Positions 36,258 to 44,819 of a stretch of DNA of 64,000 nucleotides are shown here, one piece after another (within the stretch, counting starts at the first letter, position 1; every line of letters starts with the position of its first letter). The position numbers were made by a program, and so were the translations under genes. The stretch spans positions 41,270 to 105,269 of the forward strand of contig CAKVCL010000009.1 of assembly GCA_934725855.1 (NCBI GenBank). Direction: 5' to 3'. Source of the DNA: an uncultured Cellulosilyticum sp. GTDB lineage: Bacteria; Bacillota; Clostridia; Lachnospirales; Cellulosilyticaceae. Under the pieces are notes generated by a model. It saw only the letters and a program-made list of their open reading frames with translations, did no database searches and was not told where the DNA came from.

Positions 36258-37970
36258 TTAACTTTGTCGTAAAAGGCTATACCCTAACCGAATCACAAAC
36301 TCCGTATTTGTACGAATCAAGTAGTCTATTCTCTTACTTTGATACTGCTCATTTTTTGCCGAAAGTTTTTGACTCAGTATAGCTGAGCAAATCGTTGCTT
36401 CTCTTATGCGATTGAAGTCTGCTTTACTCTCTAAACTCTTTAGGCTCTCTTCTTCTAAAATCCCATTCAGCTTTTCCATTTCTTCTACAAGTTCACCAAT
36501 GCCATCGGCTAAGCGATAAGGCACTAGTCTGCTACTTAATTCAACTATGGTGATACCCAAAATGACATAAACCATACGATAAAAGAATAACGTATTAATG
36601 CCTGCCCCCACAGTAGATAGACACATCGAGATAACCGTTAAAAATAACGAAGCATGATAATAATCTTTATAAGCATAATAGAGATAAAATGCCAAAATTA
36701 ATATTAAAAAAGTGAGCCATCTAATATGGAGCCCATTAATGATTGCAGTGAGCATCAGTGCTGCCACTACATTACTTTCAAACCGATCCTTTTTCCTTGT
36801 TCTTGTATCCTCCACATAAGGCTGTGTAATGGACATAATGGGAATAATTGCCCAGATAAACTTATAAAAGCCTAAATAATGAGCGGCTAATAGTCCTATG
36901 GTTAATGTAATAGATAGCCTAGCTGAAAAATTAAAGCGCATACTTTTGGGTTTAAAATACTCCCTAACTCTATATTGAAGCTTTCCTAATTCACTTTTTG
37001 TCCAGCTATCATAGGCTTTATTTCTATCTTTAGTGGAAGCTTTCTCTAACGCCTTAAAGTTTTTGTTTAAGGAAAAGAGCACTTCTCTTAATGCCTTTTT
37101 AACCCCTTCTTCTTGAGTGTGTTTGCTAAGATATCCTTCAAATGCTTCTATCACTTCTTCACGCTTTATGTTTCTTTTAAAATATTCATTAACCATATTC
37201 ATTAGCTCTAAAAGCGCATTCAGCTCACTTGGCTCAAATAACGCTTGTACGCTTGGTGTGCTTATTTGATCTAATAATAAATTGAAATAACTTATATCCA
37301 GATAAAAGTGAAAATGTATCCTTCCTATATTAGTGGTAAAATATCTTCTAAAACTAGAGTTCAAAATACTATCGGCAAGCGTGTTCATCTCATGTGTAAT
37401 CTTGCCGCTTATTTCTTTACTAAACGCCCCTTTTCTTAATAATTCCAGCTGCTTATAAATTAACCCAAAAGCCTTTTCAATAGATACGGGCAAAAGTGTT
37501 TTTTTCTTGTTTTGCTCTCTATAAATGGAGGCCATCACAAGGCTTACGGTAACTACCACCATAGCCATTCTATTCGGCAAGTCATTAAGCGTCACACTAG
37601 AATACTGGCAAAATACATAAAGCATCATAAGTGTTTTATACGCTGTTTGCTGGTAAAGGGATACATTTAAATAAATGATACCAAATAGAGTGATTAAGTT
37701 AATGACAGCCGCCCACCCGCCACTACGAGAAGCTATATAAGCCATTCCTACAATTAATAAATCTATAAAAATAAGCCTAAGTACTTTACTAAGTGTTCTA
37801 ATTCGTAAATCTTGAGTTGCAAGACTTGCAGAACCTAAGACCAGCACAAAGGCAATCATCATATTTTCTTTTCCAAATAAGTATCCAGCACCAAAAGTGG
37901 TCACTAATGTGAGCGTTCCTTTACGAAAGATTTCACCAAAGCTCACTTGAATTTTATGATTTCTTTTCAC
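36258..37970 (-). CDS. FUSC-like / aromatic-acid exporter family membrane protein
   Basis: The 570-residue protein has two blocks of membrane helices (~15-150 and ~345-480) separated by a cytosolic helical region, as in FUSC (YccS/YhcK-like) proteins. The second block carries LAAHYLGFYKFIWAIIPIMS and TQPYVEDTRTRKKDRFESNV, a recognisable FUSC signature. The start is a GTG with AAAGGAG 10 bases upstream. It is probably an efflux or stress-related transporter, but its substrate is not known. It stands alone. Confidence 0.75.
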   Translation of the reverse strand: MKRNHKIQVSFGEIFRKGTLTLVTTFGAGYLFGKENMMIAFVLVLGSASLATQDLRIRTLSKVLRLIFIDLLIVGMAYIASRSGGWAAVINLITLFGIIYLNVSLYQQTAYKTLMMLYVFCQYSSVTLNDLPNRMAMVVVTVSLVMASIYREQNKKKTLLPVSIEKAFGLIYKQLELLRKGAFSKEISGKITHEMNTLADSILNSSFRRYFTTNIGRIHFHFYLDISYFNLLLDQISTPSVQALFEPSELNALLELMNMVNEYFKRNIKREEVIEAFEGYLSKHTQEEGVKKALREVLFSLNKNFKALEKASTKDRNKAYDSWTKSELGKLQYRVREYFKPKSMRFNFSARLSITLTIGLLAAHYLGFYKFIWAIIPIMSITQPYVEDTRTRKKDRFESNVVAALMLTAIINGLHIRWLTFLILILAFYLYYAYKDYYHASLFLTVISMCLSTVGAGINTLFFYRMVYVILGITIVELSSRLVPYRLADGIGELVEEMEKLNGILEEESLKSLESKADFNRIREATICSAILSQKLSAKNEQYQSKRIDYLIRTNTEFVIRLGYSLLRQS

Positions 37971-38031
37971 TAGCTATTGCTCCTTTAGCATTTACTAGTG
38001 TTAGTGTATGTATTTTTCTCATTAATATCAG

Positions 38032-38742
38032 CTAAATAATCCCTAATTTATAATTGATGCGCTCTGCCAAAGATAAATGTTTTGGATTCCATCTTCTTTT
38101 ACTACCTATCTGATCCTTAATCGGTAGTTTAAAAGCTTTTGCTAACTCATAAAACTCACCATCATACCAAGGTGGCGTCCATGGGCCTGAACGACACATA
38201 TGTACCGCTTTAAATAATACATTTCTTCTAATGAGTTCATCTAAAGTGATAAATTCCACTTCATATTTATCAATTATCTCTTCAAACTCTTCAGGATATT
38301 CCTTGGTATAGGGACTGTAAATAATATAAGCCTTTTTTATTTTTCCCTCTTTTAAAAGCATGCCAAGCCAATTGGCACAGTTTACTTCATATTCTAAAGC
38401 TTCTAACCCTCCATATCCTAAATCACTATGGGCATCCAAATGGTACACTACCTCGCACTTTGACTGACTCACTTCACTATATCCTGCCCCATGACTTTCT
38501 GTTAAAACAAGTGAAGCTTGCCTATCAAACTTAAGCTTTGGCAAATACTGTGTTTTAAAAGTCTCTAGAAAAGGTGGTAATTCATAATGCTTTTCAAGTG
38601 GTTCTCCACCTTCTATGCCTATAATCCATTCATTGTACCATTTTGCTAGAATATCTTGTTGCGTTTCCCTATAAGAATTGCTTTTTTCATTATGTACTTG
38701 TATAAAATAGTCCCAATCTACACTTAAAAAGTTTTGCTGCAT
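38032..38742 (-). CDS. UPF0489 family protein (arginase-like metal site)
   Basis: The 236-residue protein shows VDWDYFIQV at the N-terminus and YHLDAHSDLGYGG in the middle. DAHSD matches the Mn-binding DxHxD motif of the ureohydrolase (arginase) superfamily. Members of the UPF0489 group have been linked to arginase-type chemistry on peptides; I cannot tell whether this one acts on a peptide, and no ribosomal-peptide precursor is visible here. It lies 61 bases after the Gx gene on the same strand. Confidence 0.7.
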   Translation of the reverse strand: MQQNFLSVDWDYFIQVHNEKSNSYRETQQDILAKWYNEWIIGIEGGEPLEKHYELPPFLETFKTQYLPKLKFDRQASLVLTESHGAGYSEVSQSKCEVVYHLDAHSDLGYGGLEALEYEVNCANWLGMLLKEGKIKKAYIIYSPYTKEYPEEFEEIIDKYEVEFITLDELIRRNVLFKAVHMCRSGPWTPPWYDGEFYELAKAFKLPIKDQIGSKRRWNPKHLSLAERINYKLGII

Positions 38743-38803
38743 TTTATCCCACCTCTGAAATCTATTGTACGCCTTTTATTCAACAAATCATTTCATTTGT
38801 GTT

Positions 38804-39349
38804 TTATACGTCTTTTGTAATTTCTCTAAACATTGGCAATCTATAAATATAGATAATCACATAATTTGCCGCAAGGCCTATAAATATGCCTGTTGCAATG
38901 CCTGCTAGTGACAAAAATGGCAAATATAAAGCTACCCCTACATTTCTAACGACTGCTATCGAAACCAACACTTGCCCTATATTATGAAATACTGCACCGG
39001 CTGCACTAACTCCTATAATGCTTACCTTATCCTTTAACGTTTCTTTAACCAATACCATCACTAAAAAACTTAATAAAGCACCCATTGACCCATACATAAG
39101 CCCTGATACACTTCCACCAAAGATACTTGTTAATAATAGTCTCGCTACAATAATCATAACAACATCTCTTTTTTTAGGCAAAGAATATAAAGCAAGCACA
39201 GTCACTAAGTTAGCAAGCCCGAGCTTTGCACCTGGTGTCATAAAGGGCACTGGAATATTTCTTTCCACTAGACTTAGTACAAATGCCATCGTCACTAGCA
39301 AAGAGATATACATTAAATGTCTTGTTTTTGCCATGTTTTCTTCATTCAT
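38804..39349 (-). CDS. Gx transporter family membrane protein (EetB-like)
   Basis: The protein (about 181 residues) has five to six membrane helices in an ECF-like fold. The family signature is VPFMTPGAKLGLANLVTVLA. In Listeria, a Gx-type protein and a NusG-II-type protein act with ApbE/FmnB in flavin-based extracellular electron transfer. The same trio is found here: NusG-II protein immediately upstream and apbE divergent. The ATG at 39349 fits AGGAG spacing better than that at 39358. The functional link is inferred from this context. Confidence 0.8.
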   Translation of the reverse strand: MNEENMAKTRHLMYISLLVTMAFVLSLVERNIPVPFMTPGAKLGLANLVTVLALYSLPKKRDVVMIIVARLLLTSIFGGSVSGLMYGSMGALLSFLVMVLVKETLKDKVSIIGVSAAGAVFHNIGQVLVSIAVVRNVGVALYLPFLSLAGIATGIFIGLAANYVIIYIYRLPMFREITKDV

Positions 39350-39372
39350 ACTGCTCATCTCCTGTTGAACCT

Positions 39373-39783
39373 TTAACGTGCTATAGCATCTATTGCTCCT
39401 TCAGTCTGATCTTCTTTTCCTCTTACTTCGATATAAAGATGATGAGGCAAGCAAGAAATATTTTCTCCTGGCTTACTAATATATCCAAACTGCTCACATA
39501 TATGATCATGGCAATCGGACTCAATAACTGCTATGCTTTCATTTTCAATTGCTATCTTATTTTTTCCATACGCTGTTTCTATCCATTGCTCTTTATGATT
39601 TACTTGCCCTGTTAGCGGAATCTCTTTATATGTCTGATCATCTATAGAAATATATGCATAACGCTGAGTTCCATTTTGCACTATAAATTCCTTGAGCAAA
39701 ACATAAGGTAAGAAAGAAATTATCATTAGCAGCACTATAATGATTACATCCCATGCTTTGATTTTTGCTTGTGTTTTTATCAT
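39373..39783 (-). CDS. NusG domain II-containing membrane-anchored protein (EetA-like)
   Basis: The 136-residue protein has one N-terminal hydrophobic helix (~10-32) and an extracellular NusG-domain-II-like beta domain. The latter ends with SDCHDHICEQFGYISKPGEN and the LPHHLYIEVRG stretch; the Cys pair resembles a redox or lipid-binding site seen in this family. It is 14 bases upstream of the Gx gene and divergent from apbE. Its biochemical role is not established. The start is supported by GGGTGAA at slightly long spacing. Confidence 0.8.
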   Translation of the reverse strand: MIKTQAKIKAWDVIIIVLLMIISFLPYVLLKEFIVQNGTQRYAYISIDDQTYKEIPLTGQVNHKEQWIETAYGKNKIAIENESIAVIESDCHDHICEQFGYISKPGENISCLPHHLYIEVRGKEDQTEGAIDAIAR

Positions 39784-39932
39784 CTCTATTTATTTCACCC
39801 TTTGTCTGCTTGTTTCTTGATAAAGTATACTATAAATTCACCCTTATTTTGTAGTATTTTCTTAACTTATCATTAAGTGTATAATAATTCAAGTAACATA
39901 TCATATAGTTAATGATCTAGAGGGAGGGAAAA

Positions 39933-40988
39933 ATGCACTTACATACAAAAACATCTTTACGTTATTTTATTATTCTTACTTTATCATTTATCTTACTTAT
40001 GACTGGGTGTACTTTTAAGCAAGCTTCTTCAGCCACACCTTTATCTAAGCAAAATTTTGTTCTTGGTACGCTAGTTAATATCACACTCTATGATCATCAA
40101 TCCGATACACTCATTGATGAAGCTTTTTCAAAGCTCTCAGAGCTTGAAAATATTCTTAGTATCAATAAAAAGGATACACTCATTGACGAAATCAACGCCC
40201 ATTCAGGTGTATCTCCTGTAGAAGTAGATGAAGAAACTTATAACTTAATTGAAAAAAGTCTTTATTATAGCCAGCTTACATCGGGTGCTTTTGATATTAC
40301 AATAGGACCTATTGTTAAGCTATGGAATATTGGTTTTGCAAACTTTAGAGTCCCCAGTCAAACTGAAATTGAGCATACCTTGCCCCTCATTGACTATCAC
40401 CTAGTAACACTTAATAAAACTCATCACAGTGTTTACCTTGAAAAAACAGGAATGCAACTAGACTTAGGTGGCATTGGAAAAGGTTATGCAGCTGATCAAG
40501 TAGCCCAACTATTGCGTCAAGGCGGTGTAGAACATGCCATTATCGATTTAGGTGGTAATATTTATACTCTAGGCGATAAGCCCGGCAACAAATTATGGAC
40601 AATTGGCATTCAAGACCCTTTCAATCCTAGAGGTGAATCGCTGGGTACCATTTCTGTGGCCAATAAGTCTCTTGTTACTTCAGGTATTTATGAACGCTAC
40701 AATACCGCAGAAGATGCTAAAACCTATCACCACCTTCTTAATCCTAGTACCGGATATCCTTTTGACAATGAAATTGCAGGTGTCTCCATTATCAGTGATT
40801 CTTCAACAGATGGTGACGCGTTATCTACTTCTGCCTTCGCATTAGGTATAACATCTGGCATGGAGTTTATTGAATCTCTAGATGGGATTGATGCCATTTT
40901 TGTAACCACTGACAAAAAAGTTTATCTCACTTCTGGCGTTAAGGAAACATTTAATTTACTGAATACTAACTACACAATTTGTAACTAA
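39933..40988 (+). CDS. apbE: FAD:protein FMN transferase (lipoprotein)
   Basis: The 351-residue protein has a lipoprotein signal ending LLMTGC (Cys 26), which places it on the outer face of the membrane. ApbE motifs are present: TSGAFDITIGPIVKLWNIGF, LDLGGIGKGYAADQVA, IIDLGGNIYTLG and the catalytic SDSSTDGDALSTSAFALG region. It covalently attaches FMN to a threonine in target proteins, such as Rnf/Nqr subunits or extracellular electron-transfer proteins. It is divergent from the NusG-II/Gx pair. The Mg-binding Asp and Thr lie in TDGDALST. Confidence 0.9.
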   Translation: MHLHTKTSLRYFIILTLSFILLMTGCTFKQASSATPLSKQNFVLGTLVNITLYDHQSDTLIDEAFSKLSELENILSINKKDTLIDEINAHSGVSPVEVDEETYNLIEKSLYYSQLTSGAFDITIGPIVKLWNIGFANFRVPSQTEIEHTLPLIDYHLVTLNKTHHSVYLEKTGMQLDLGGIGKGYAADQVAQLLRQGGVEHAIIDLGGNIYTLGDKPGNKLWTIGIQDPFNPRGESLGTISVANKSLVTSGIYERYNTAEDAKTYHHLLNPSTGYPFDNEIAGVSIISDSSTDGDALSTSAFALGITSGMEFIESLDGIDAIFVTTDKKVYLTSGVKETFNLLNTNYTICN

Positions 40989-41016
40989 TCTACAAAAAAT
41001 ATTCAAGGAGGTATCT

Positions 41017-43920
41017 ATGTTATTAACTATTTACATATTAGCAGCCTTTATTTTTATATTCTTTTTCAAAGATGGGCTTTCTAGGTTTTCATCTAAAAGT
41101 ACAATTAATAATTATCTTCCATTAATTATTCTATCTATTGTTATTCGTATTGCGCTGATCTTCATTGATAATGCTTCTATAAGTCAAATAATCAACTGCT
41201 TATTTGACTTATTAGTGGGTCTATTAATCTATGTTATCGCCAAATCCATTCATTCCTCAAATAAGGTACTTTTATATACTTCATTCTATCTTTTAAATCC
41301 CATTACACTGATTTTCTCTTGTACCTGGGATAATATCAGCTCTCCCTATATTGCACTGATTTTACTTATGTGTTGGTTAATTTATACAAAGAAGTATGTC
41401 CTTGCTTATGCTGCTTTTCTTATTAGCCTTGCTTTTTCACAGCAAAGTATCGTCTTTATCCCAATCTTTCTCTTAATAGGTATAGATTCTACTATTGCTC
41501 AAAAACCTGATAAAAAATGCCTAAACAATTTTTCACTCGTTCTTTTGTTAACCCTATTATTTGTTTTCTATTTCACACTGCTTCCTAATCGAAAATTCGC
41601 TTATGTGTCAGGCTTGGGCGCTTATCCTTATGCTGCCATTAATGCTTGCAACTTTTGGAGTTTACTTGGGATGAATTGGAAAGCTCTTGATACTTCTTGG
41701 CTTTTCCTCACCATCAGCCAATGGGGTCTCTTTATGCTGTTTGCAATTTTAGGCATTATTTTATTTTTTAATCACCACTACAAAAAACAACCTGACCGCT
41801 ATGTTTATCTCTGCTTTTTAGCTCTCTTTTCGACTTATGTCCTTGGCATTCAAAATAGAGAGCAAGCTTTTCAATCTATCTTTGTGATTTTGCTACTACT
41901 TATCATCATTTACGAGACTAAAATACTGTATCATTTCTACACAGGGCTTACTCTTATATATTTCTTAAATCTCCTTTACACTAGCTTTATATATGACCCT
42001 AGCCATTTTAATCCAAAGCATTTATTTTTATTAGCTGTTTCTTTATTGTTTGTTCTAAGTTTTATAGGGGTACTCATTCTTTCTTATAAAGTAGATGTTT
42101 TCAAAACAAAAGCTGAAAATGACTCCTCTTCTGCCTTATGTCTTGATGATGCTTCTATGTTAAATTTATCTACTGATCATATTTCTACATTAAATCTATC
42201 TACTGATAACACTTTCAATAATAAAGACTTTCTTTATATGGCATTATTGACGTTTTTCTTTGCTATAACGGTCTTTACTTCTTTAGGTAACCATTATGCC
42301 CCTACTACTTCTCTAACACTGGCTGATGAAAAGGAAAAAGGTACCCATGAACTTGTTTTAGATTTAGGTGAGTATAAAACCCTAGACCACCTTTCTATTT
42401 TCTTAGGGAACTTACACCATATAAAAGTGGCTATTTCATCTTATAATGAAACCACCCAAAGCTGGGAGATCATCTCTGATAAAGAGGAACTTTCCTCTGT
42501 TTTTGACTGGAATGATATTAAGCTTGAAGATACTACCGCACGTTATTTAGGAATTGTTTGCTTAAGTAAAGAAGCTGTTTTTAATGAACTGGCTGTATTT
42601 GACTCTAACAATCAAATCATTCTTCCTGTTAATTCAGATGAGTATCCTACATTATTTGACGAGCAGTCTTATTGTCCACTTCATAATACTTATATGTATG
42701 GCACTGTATTTGATGAGGTTTATCATGGTCGAACTGCTTATGAGTTTATTCATCAAATCACCACTTATGAAACCACTCATCCACCTCTTGGTAAAATCAT
42801 TATTAGTTTAGGGATTAGACTTTTCGGTATGAATCCTTTTGGTTGGCGTTTTATGTCGGCTGTATTTGGAACCTTATTAGTGCCTATCTTTTATATTTTT
42901 GGCAAAAAGCTTTTTAAACAAACTTACCTCGCTGTTTGTACCACTTTGTTTTATGTATTAGACCTAATGCCACATGCCCTTTCAAGAATTAGCACCATTG
43001 ATATTTTTATTGCTTTCTTTATTGTGTTAATGTACTACTTTATGTATGCGTATTGCACTTTGACCCATGCTCATGCACCTCTTAAGAAAACACTCATTCC
43101 TCTTGGTCTTAGTGGACTTTCTATGGGCCTTGGCGTAGCCACGAAGTGGACAGGAGTTTATGCTGGCATGGGACTTGGTGTGCTTTTCTTTATGAATTTT
43201 TGGGAATGCTCTCTCTTGCCGTATTTAAAAAGCCGAAAACGCTCCGCTAAGGCAGCTTATAAACAATCTATTATAAAAACAATAGGGTTTTGCTTAGTGA
43301 CATTTATCTTGATTCCTTGTGTCATTTATGTGCTCAGTTATATCCCTTTTATTGACTCAGCTCATCACACCAATCTTATTACAAAAGCCATAGAAAATGC
43401 CAAGCTCATGTTCTCATACCACTCTACCTTAGTATCCACGCATCCTTATGCTTCAAGCTGGTATAAATGGCCCTTTATGATTCGTCCGCTTCTTTATTCA
43501 TTTTGCATGGTGTCCGATACCGATGTAAGTGTCACCAATTGTATGGGCAATCCAATTATTTGGTGGACTGGAGCTTTTGTCATGCTTTACTTACTCAATT
43601 GCTGGATTAATAAAAAAGATAAAAAAGCTGGCTTTATCTGCATTTCATACCTTGCTCAGCTGATTCCTTGGATGTTTGTAGACCGAACGACTTATATTTA
43701 TCACTATTTTGCCTGTTGCTTATTTATGTTCCTTGGTATGGGCTATGCTTGTGAGAAACTTATCACCCAAACAAAAAAAGGTAAAGAAATGATACTCATT
43801 TACTTTGTTATTGTTATAATTGCCTTCTTTGCCTTCTATCCAATTATTAATGGCGCACCTATTAATAGAGAGTGGGCAATACGTTGGCTTAGATGGCTTC
43901 CTACATGGGTGCTGTGTTAA
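41017..43920 (+). CDS. Large protein-O-mannosyltransferase-like membrane glycosyltransferase
   Basis: The 967-residue protein has three parts. Residues ~1-360 are an extra membrane block of about 10 helices. Residues ~430-540 form a discoidin (F5/8)-like extracellular domain (TLDHLSIFLGNLHHIKVAIS). Residues ~555-967 are a PMT catalytic module with the acidic motif FDEVYHGRTAYEFIH, the stretch THPPLGKIIISLGIRLFGMN and the helices of PMT_4TMC. It likely transfers mannose from a lipid carrier to exported proteins. AGGAGG precedes the ATG. It follows apbE by 28 bases. A short duplicated linker lies near residue 385. Confidence 0.88.
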   Translation: MLLTIYILAAFIFIFFFKDGLSRFSSKSTINNYLPLIILSIVIRIALIFIDNASISQIINCLFDLLVGLLIYVIAKSIHSSNKVLLYTSFYLLNPITLIFSCTWDNISSPYIALILLMCWLIYTKKYVLAYAAFLISLAFSQQSIVFIPIFLLIGIDSTIAQKPDKKCLNNFSLVLLLTLLFVFYFTLLPNRKFAYVSGLGAYPYAAINACNFWSLLGMNWKALDTSWLFLTISQWGLFMLFAILGIILFFNHHYKKQPDRYVYLCFLALFSTYVLGIQNREQAFQSIFVILLLLIIIYETKILYHFYTGLTLIYFLNLLYTSFIYDPSHFNPKHLFLLAVSLLFVLSFIGVLILSYKVDVFKTKAENDSSSALCLDDASMLNLSTDHISTLNLSTDNTFNNKDFLYMALLTFFFAITVFTSLGNHYAPTTSLTLADEKEKGTHELVLDLGEYKTLDHLSIFLGNLHHIKVAISSYNETTQSWEIISDKEELSSVFDWNDIKLEDTTARYLGIVCLSKEAVFNELAVFDSNNQIILPVNSDEYPTLFDEQSYCPLHNTYMYGTVFDEVYHGRTAYEFIHQITTYETTHPPLGKIIISLGIRLFGMNPFGWRFMSAVFGTLLVPIFYIFGKKLFKQTYLAVCTTLFYVLDLMPHALSRISTIDIFIAFFIVLMYYFMYAYCTLTHAHAPLKKTLIPLGLSGLSMGLGVATKWTGVYAGMGLGVLFFMNFWECSLLPYLKSRKRSAKAAYKQSIIKTIGFCLVTFILIPCVIYVLSYIPFIDSAHHTNLITKAIENAKLMFSYHSTLVSTHPYASSWYKWPFMIRPLLYSFCMVSDTDVSVTNCMGNPIIWWTGAFVMLYLLNCWINKKDKKAGFICISYLAQLIPWMFVDRTTYIYHYFACCLFMFLGMGYACEKLITQTKKGKEMILIYFVIVIIAFFAFYPIINGAPINREWAIRWLRWLPTWVLC

Positions 43921-43949
43921 GACCTTTTACATAGCTTATGATATAAAAA

Positions 43950-43987
43950 GGGCAGCTGTTAGCTTAAAACTAACAGCTGCCCTTCTT
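43950..43987 (+). terminator. Bidirectional terminator at the chromosome/element junction
   Basis: Thirteen-base perfect arms (GGGCAGCTGTTAG and complement) flank a 7-base loop. The plus-strand tail is TTCTT; the minus-strand tail is TTTTTAT. It probably served the mannosyltransferase gene and, on the other strand, the tRNA-Arg gene that once ended here. Confidence 0.85.
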
Positions 43988-43991
43988 ACTA

Positions 43992-44033
43992 CGTTCCCGA
44001 CTGGAATCGAACCAGCGACCTACCGCTTAGGAG
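43992..44033 (-). repeat. attL: 3' half of tRNA-Arg(CCT)
   Basis: Read on the minus strand this is the anticodon loop CTCCTAA, the right anticodon arm, variable loop, T-arm GCTGGTTCGATTCCAGT and the acceptor 3' strand CGGGAAC plus discriminator of tRNA-Arg with anticodon CCT. The 5' half is absent: the bases beyond the anticodon loop do not pair to form D or anticodon stems. This is the duplicated core expected when a tyrosine integrase inserts an element into the 3' half of a tRNA gene. Confidence 0.8.
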
Positions 44034-44429
44034 TAGACCCGATACGACATCGGGAAGTGACATCTAATGCTTAAAAATGCTTGGAAATACAAGGTTTTTC
44101 AGCATTTCAAATCCCATCTGATACTACGCTGTGATAGCTAATTCAGAGGGATTTTACACCGTCCGATTGGCTCGAAATTAGCAAGGCTTTCGATTTTTGG
44201 TGGACGTTGCAAGTGCAAGTAAATGTCACTATGTAACTTCTCGTGATGAGAAATGATAGGAAATCCTATTCATTCTCGTGTGAGGGTGCGGGTGTCCTTA
44301 GACACAGATTTCAGTCTGTTTAATATATCATTTCAAAATGAATTTTTCATCCAGAATTATTAAGAATTTCAAAGGTTTTTCAGACTCAATGATTCTATGT
44401 AATTTAGACCCGCCGAAGCAGGTCTTTTT
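44034..44429. other. Non-coding attachment region of the element
   Basis: About 400 bases without a gene. It holds an inverted repeat next to the tRNA half (CCCGAT/ATCGGG around 44038-44053), a 12-base direct repeat AAGGTTTTTCAG at 44091-44102 and 44372-44383, and small hairpins. Such repeats beside an integrase gene commonly serve as arm-type binding sites of tyrosine recombinases. A U-tailed hairpin (AGACC...GGTCTTTTTTT, 44406-44431) closes the region on the plus strand. Confidence 0.55.
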
Positions 44430-44735
44430 TTATTTCAGCATAATCTCTCTATCCTCAGCGCCGAGCATATAAGCACCCTTGGCAAAAGCGTCCCTTGCCA
44501 GAAGCTCTGCTACATCAATCCTATCGAACAGCATCCATATTTCTTTCTCTTTCGGAGTTAGTTCATGGCTATGGTCAAACAAATGCTCAAGTCCCAATCC
44601 TTCAAGCAATGCTAACTTTGCTGCTTTGTATTCCTCAGCTCTGCCAACATATTCGTCGTTCCGTTCCTTGGAAAATTCTTCGATATTATCAGCTCTCAGA
44701 TGCTCGTAATACTCGTCCATAAAGATTCTATCCAT
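44430..44735 (-). CDS. Small hypothetical protein, DUF6809-like
   Basis: About 101 residues, starting MDRIFMDEYYEHL when GGAGG is used to choose the ATG at 44735. The C-terminal half (LTPKEKEIWMLFDRIDVAEL, then AFAKGAYMLGA) resembles small helical proteins often encoded next to integrases of clostridial mobile elements (DUF6809-type). No catalytic motif is seen. It lies at the extreme left of the element, beyond the integrase terminator. Function is unknown and the family match is tentative. Confidence 0.55.
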   Translation of the reverse strand: MDRIFMDEYYEHLRADNIEEFSKERNDEYVGRAEEYKAAKLALLEGLGLEHLFDHSHELTPKEKEIWMLFDRIDVAELLARDAFAKGAYMLGAEDREIMLK

Positions 44736-44761
44736 ACTCATTGACCTCCAAAACAAAAAAT

Positions 44762-44812
44762 AAGGGCAGACCCTTCTACAGCTATTGTAGCTATGTAAAA
44801 GGATCTGCCCTT
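44762..44812 (-). terminator. Terminator after the integrase gene
   Basis: Arms AAGGGCAGA-CCCTT-TACA and their near-complement enclose a short loop; a T-rich tail (ATTTTTTGTTTT) follows on the minus strand. Confidence 0.8.
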
Positions 44813-44819
44813 GCAGTTA

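Noticed and set aside
43992..44055. A complete tRNA gene at the element boundary
   Set aside because: Only the 3' half is present. The bases that could serve as 5' acceptor (CTTCCCG) are followed by too few bases to form D and anticodon arms.
43820..44074. 84-codon plus-strand frame across the tRNA half
   Set aside because: It overlaps the mannosyltransferase end, a terminator and the tRNA segment; coding capacity is accidental.
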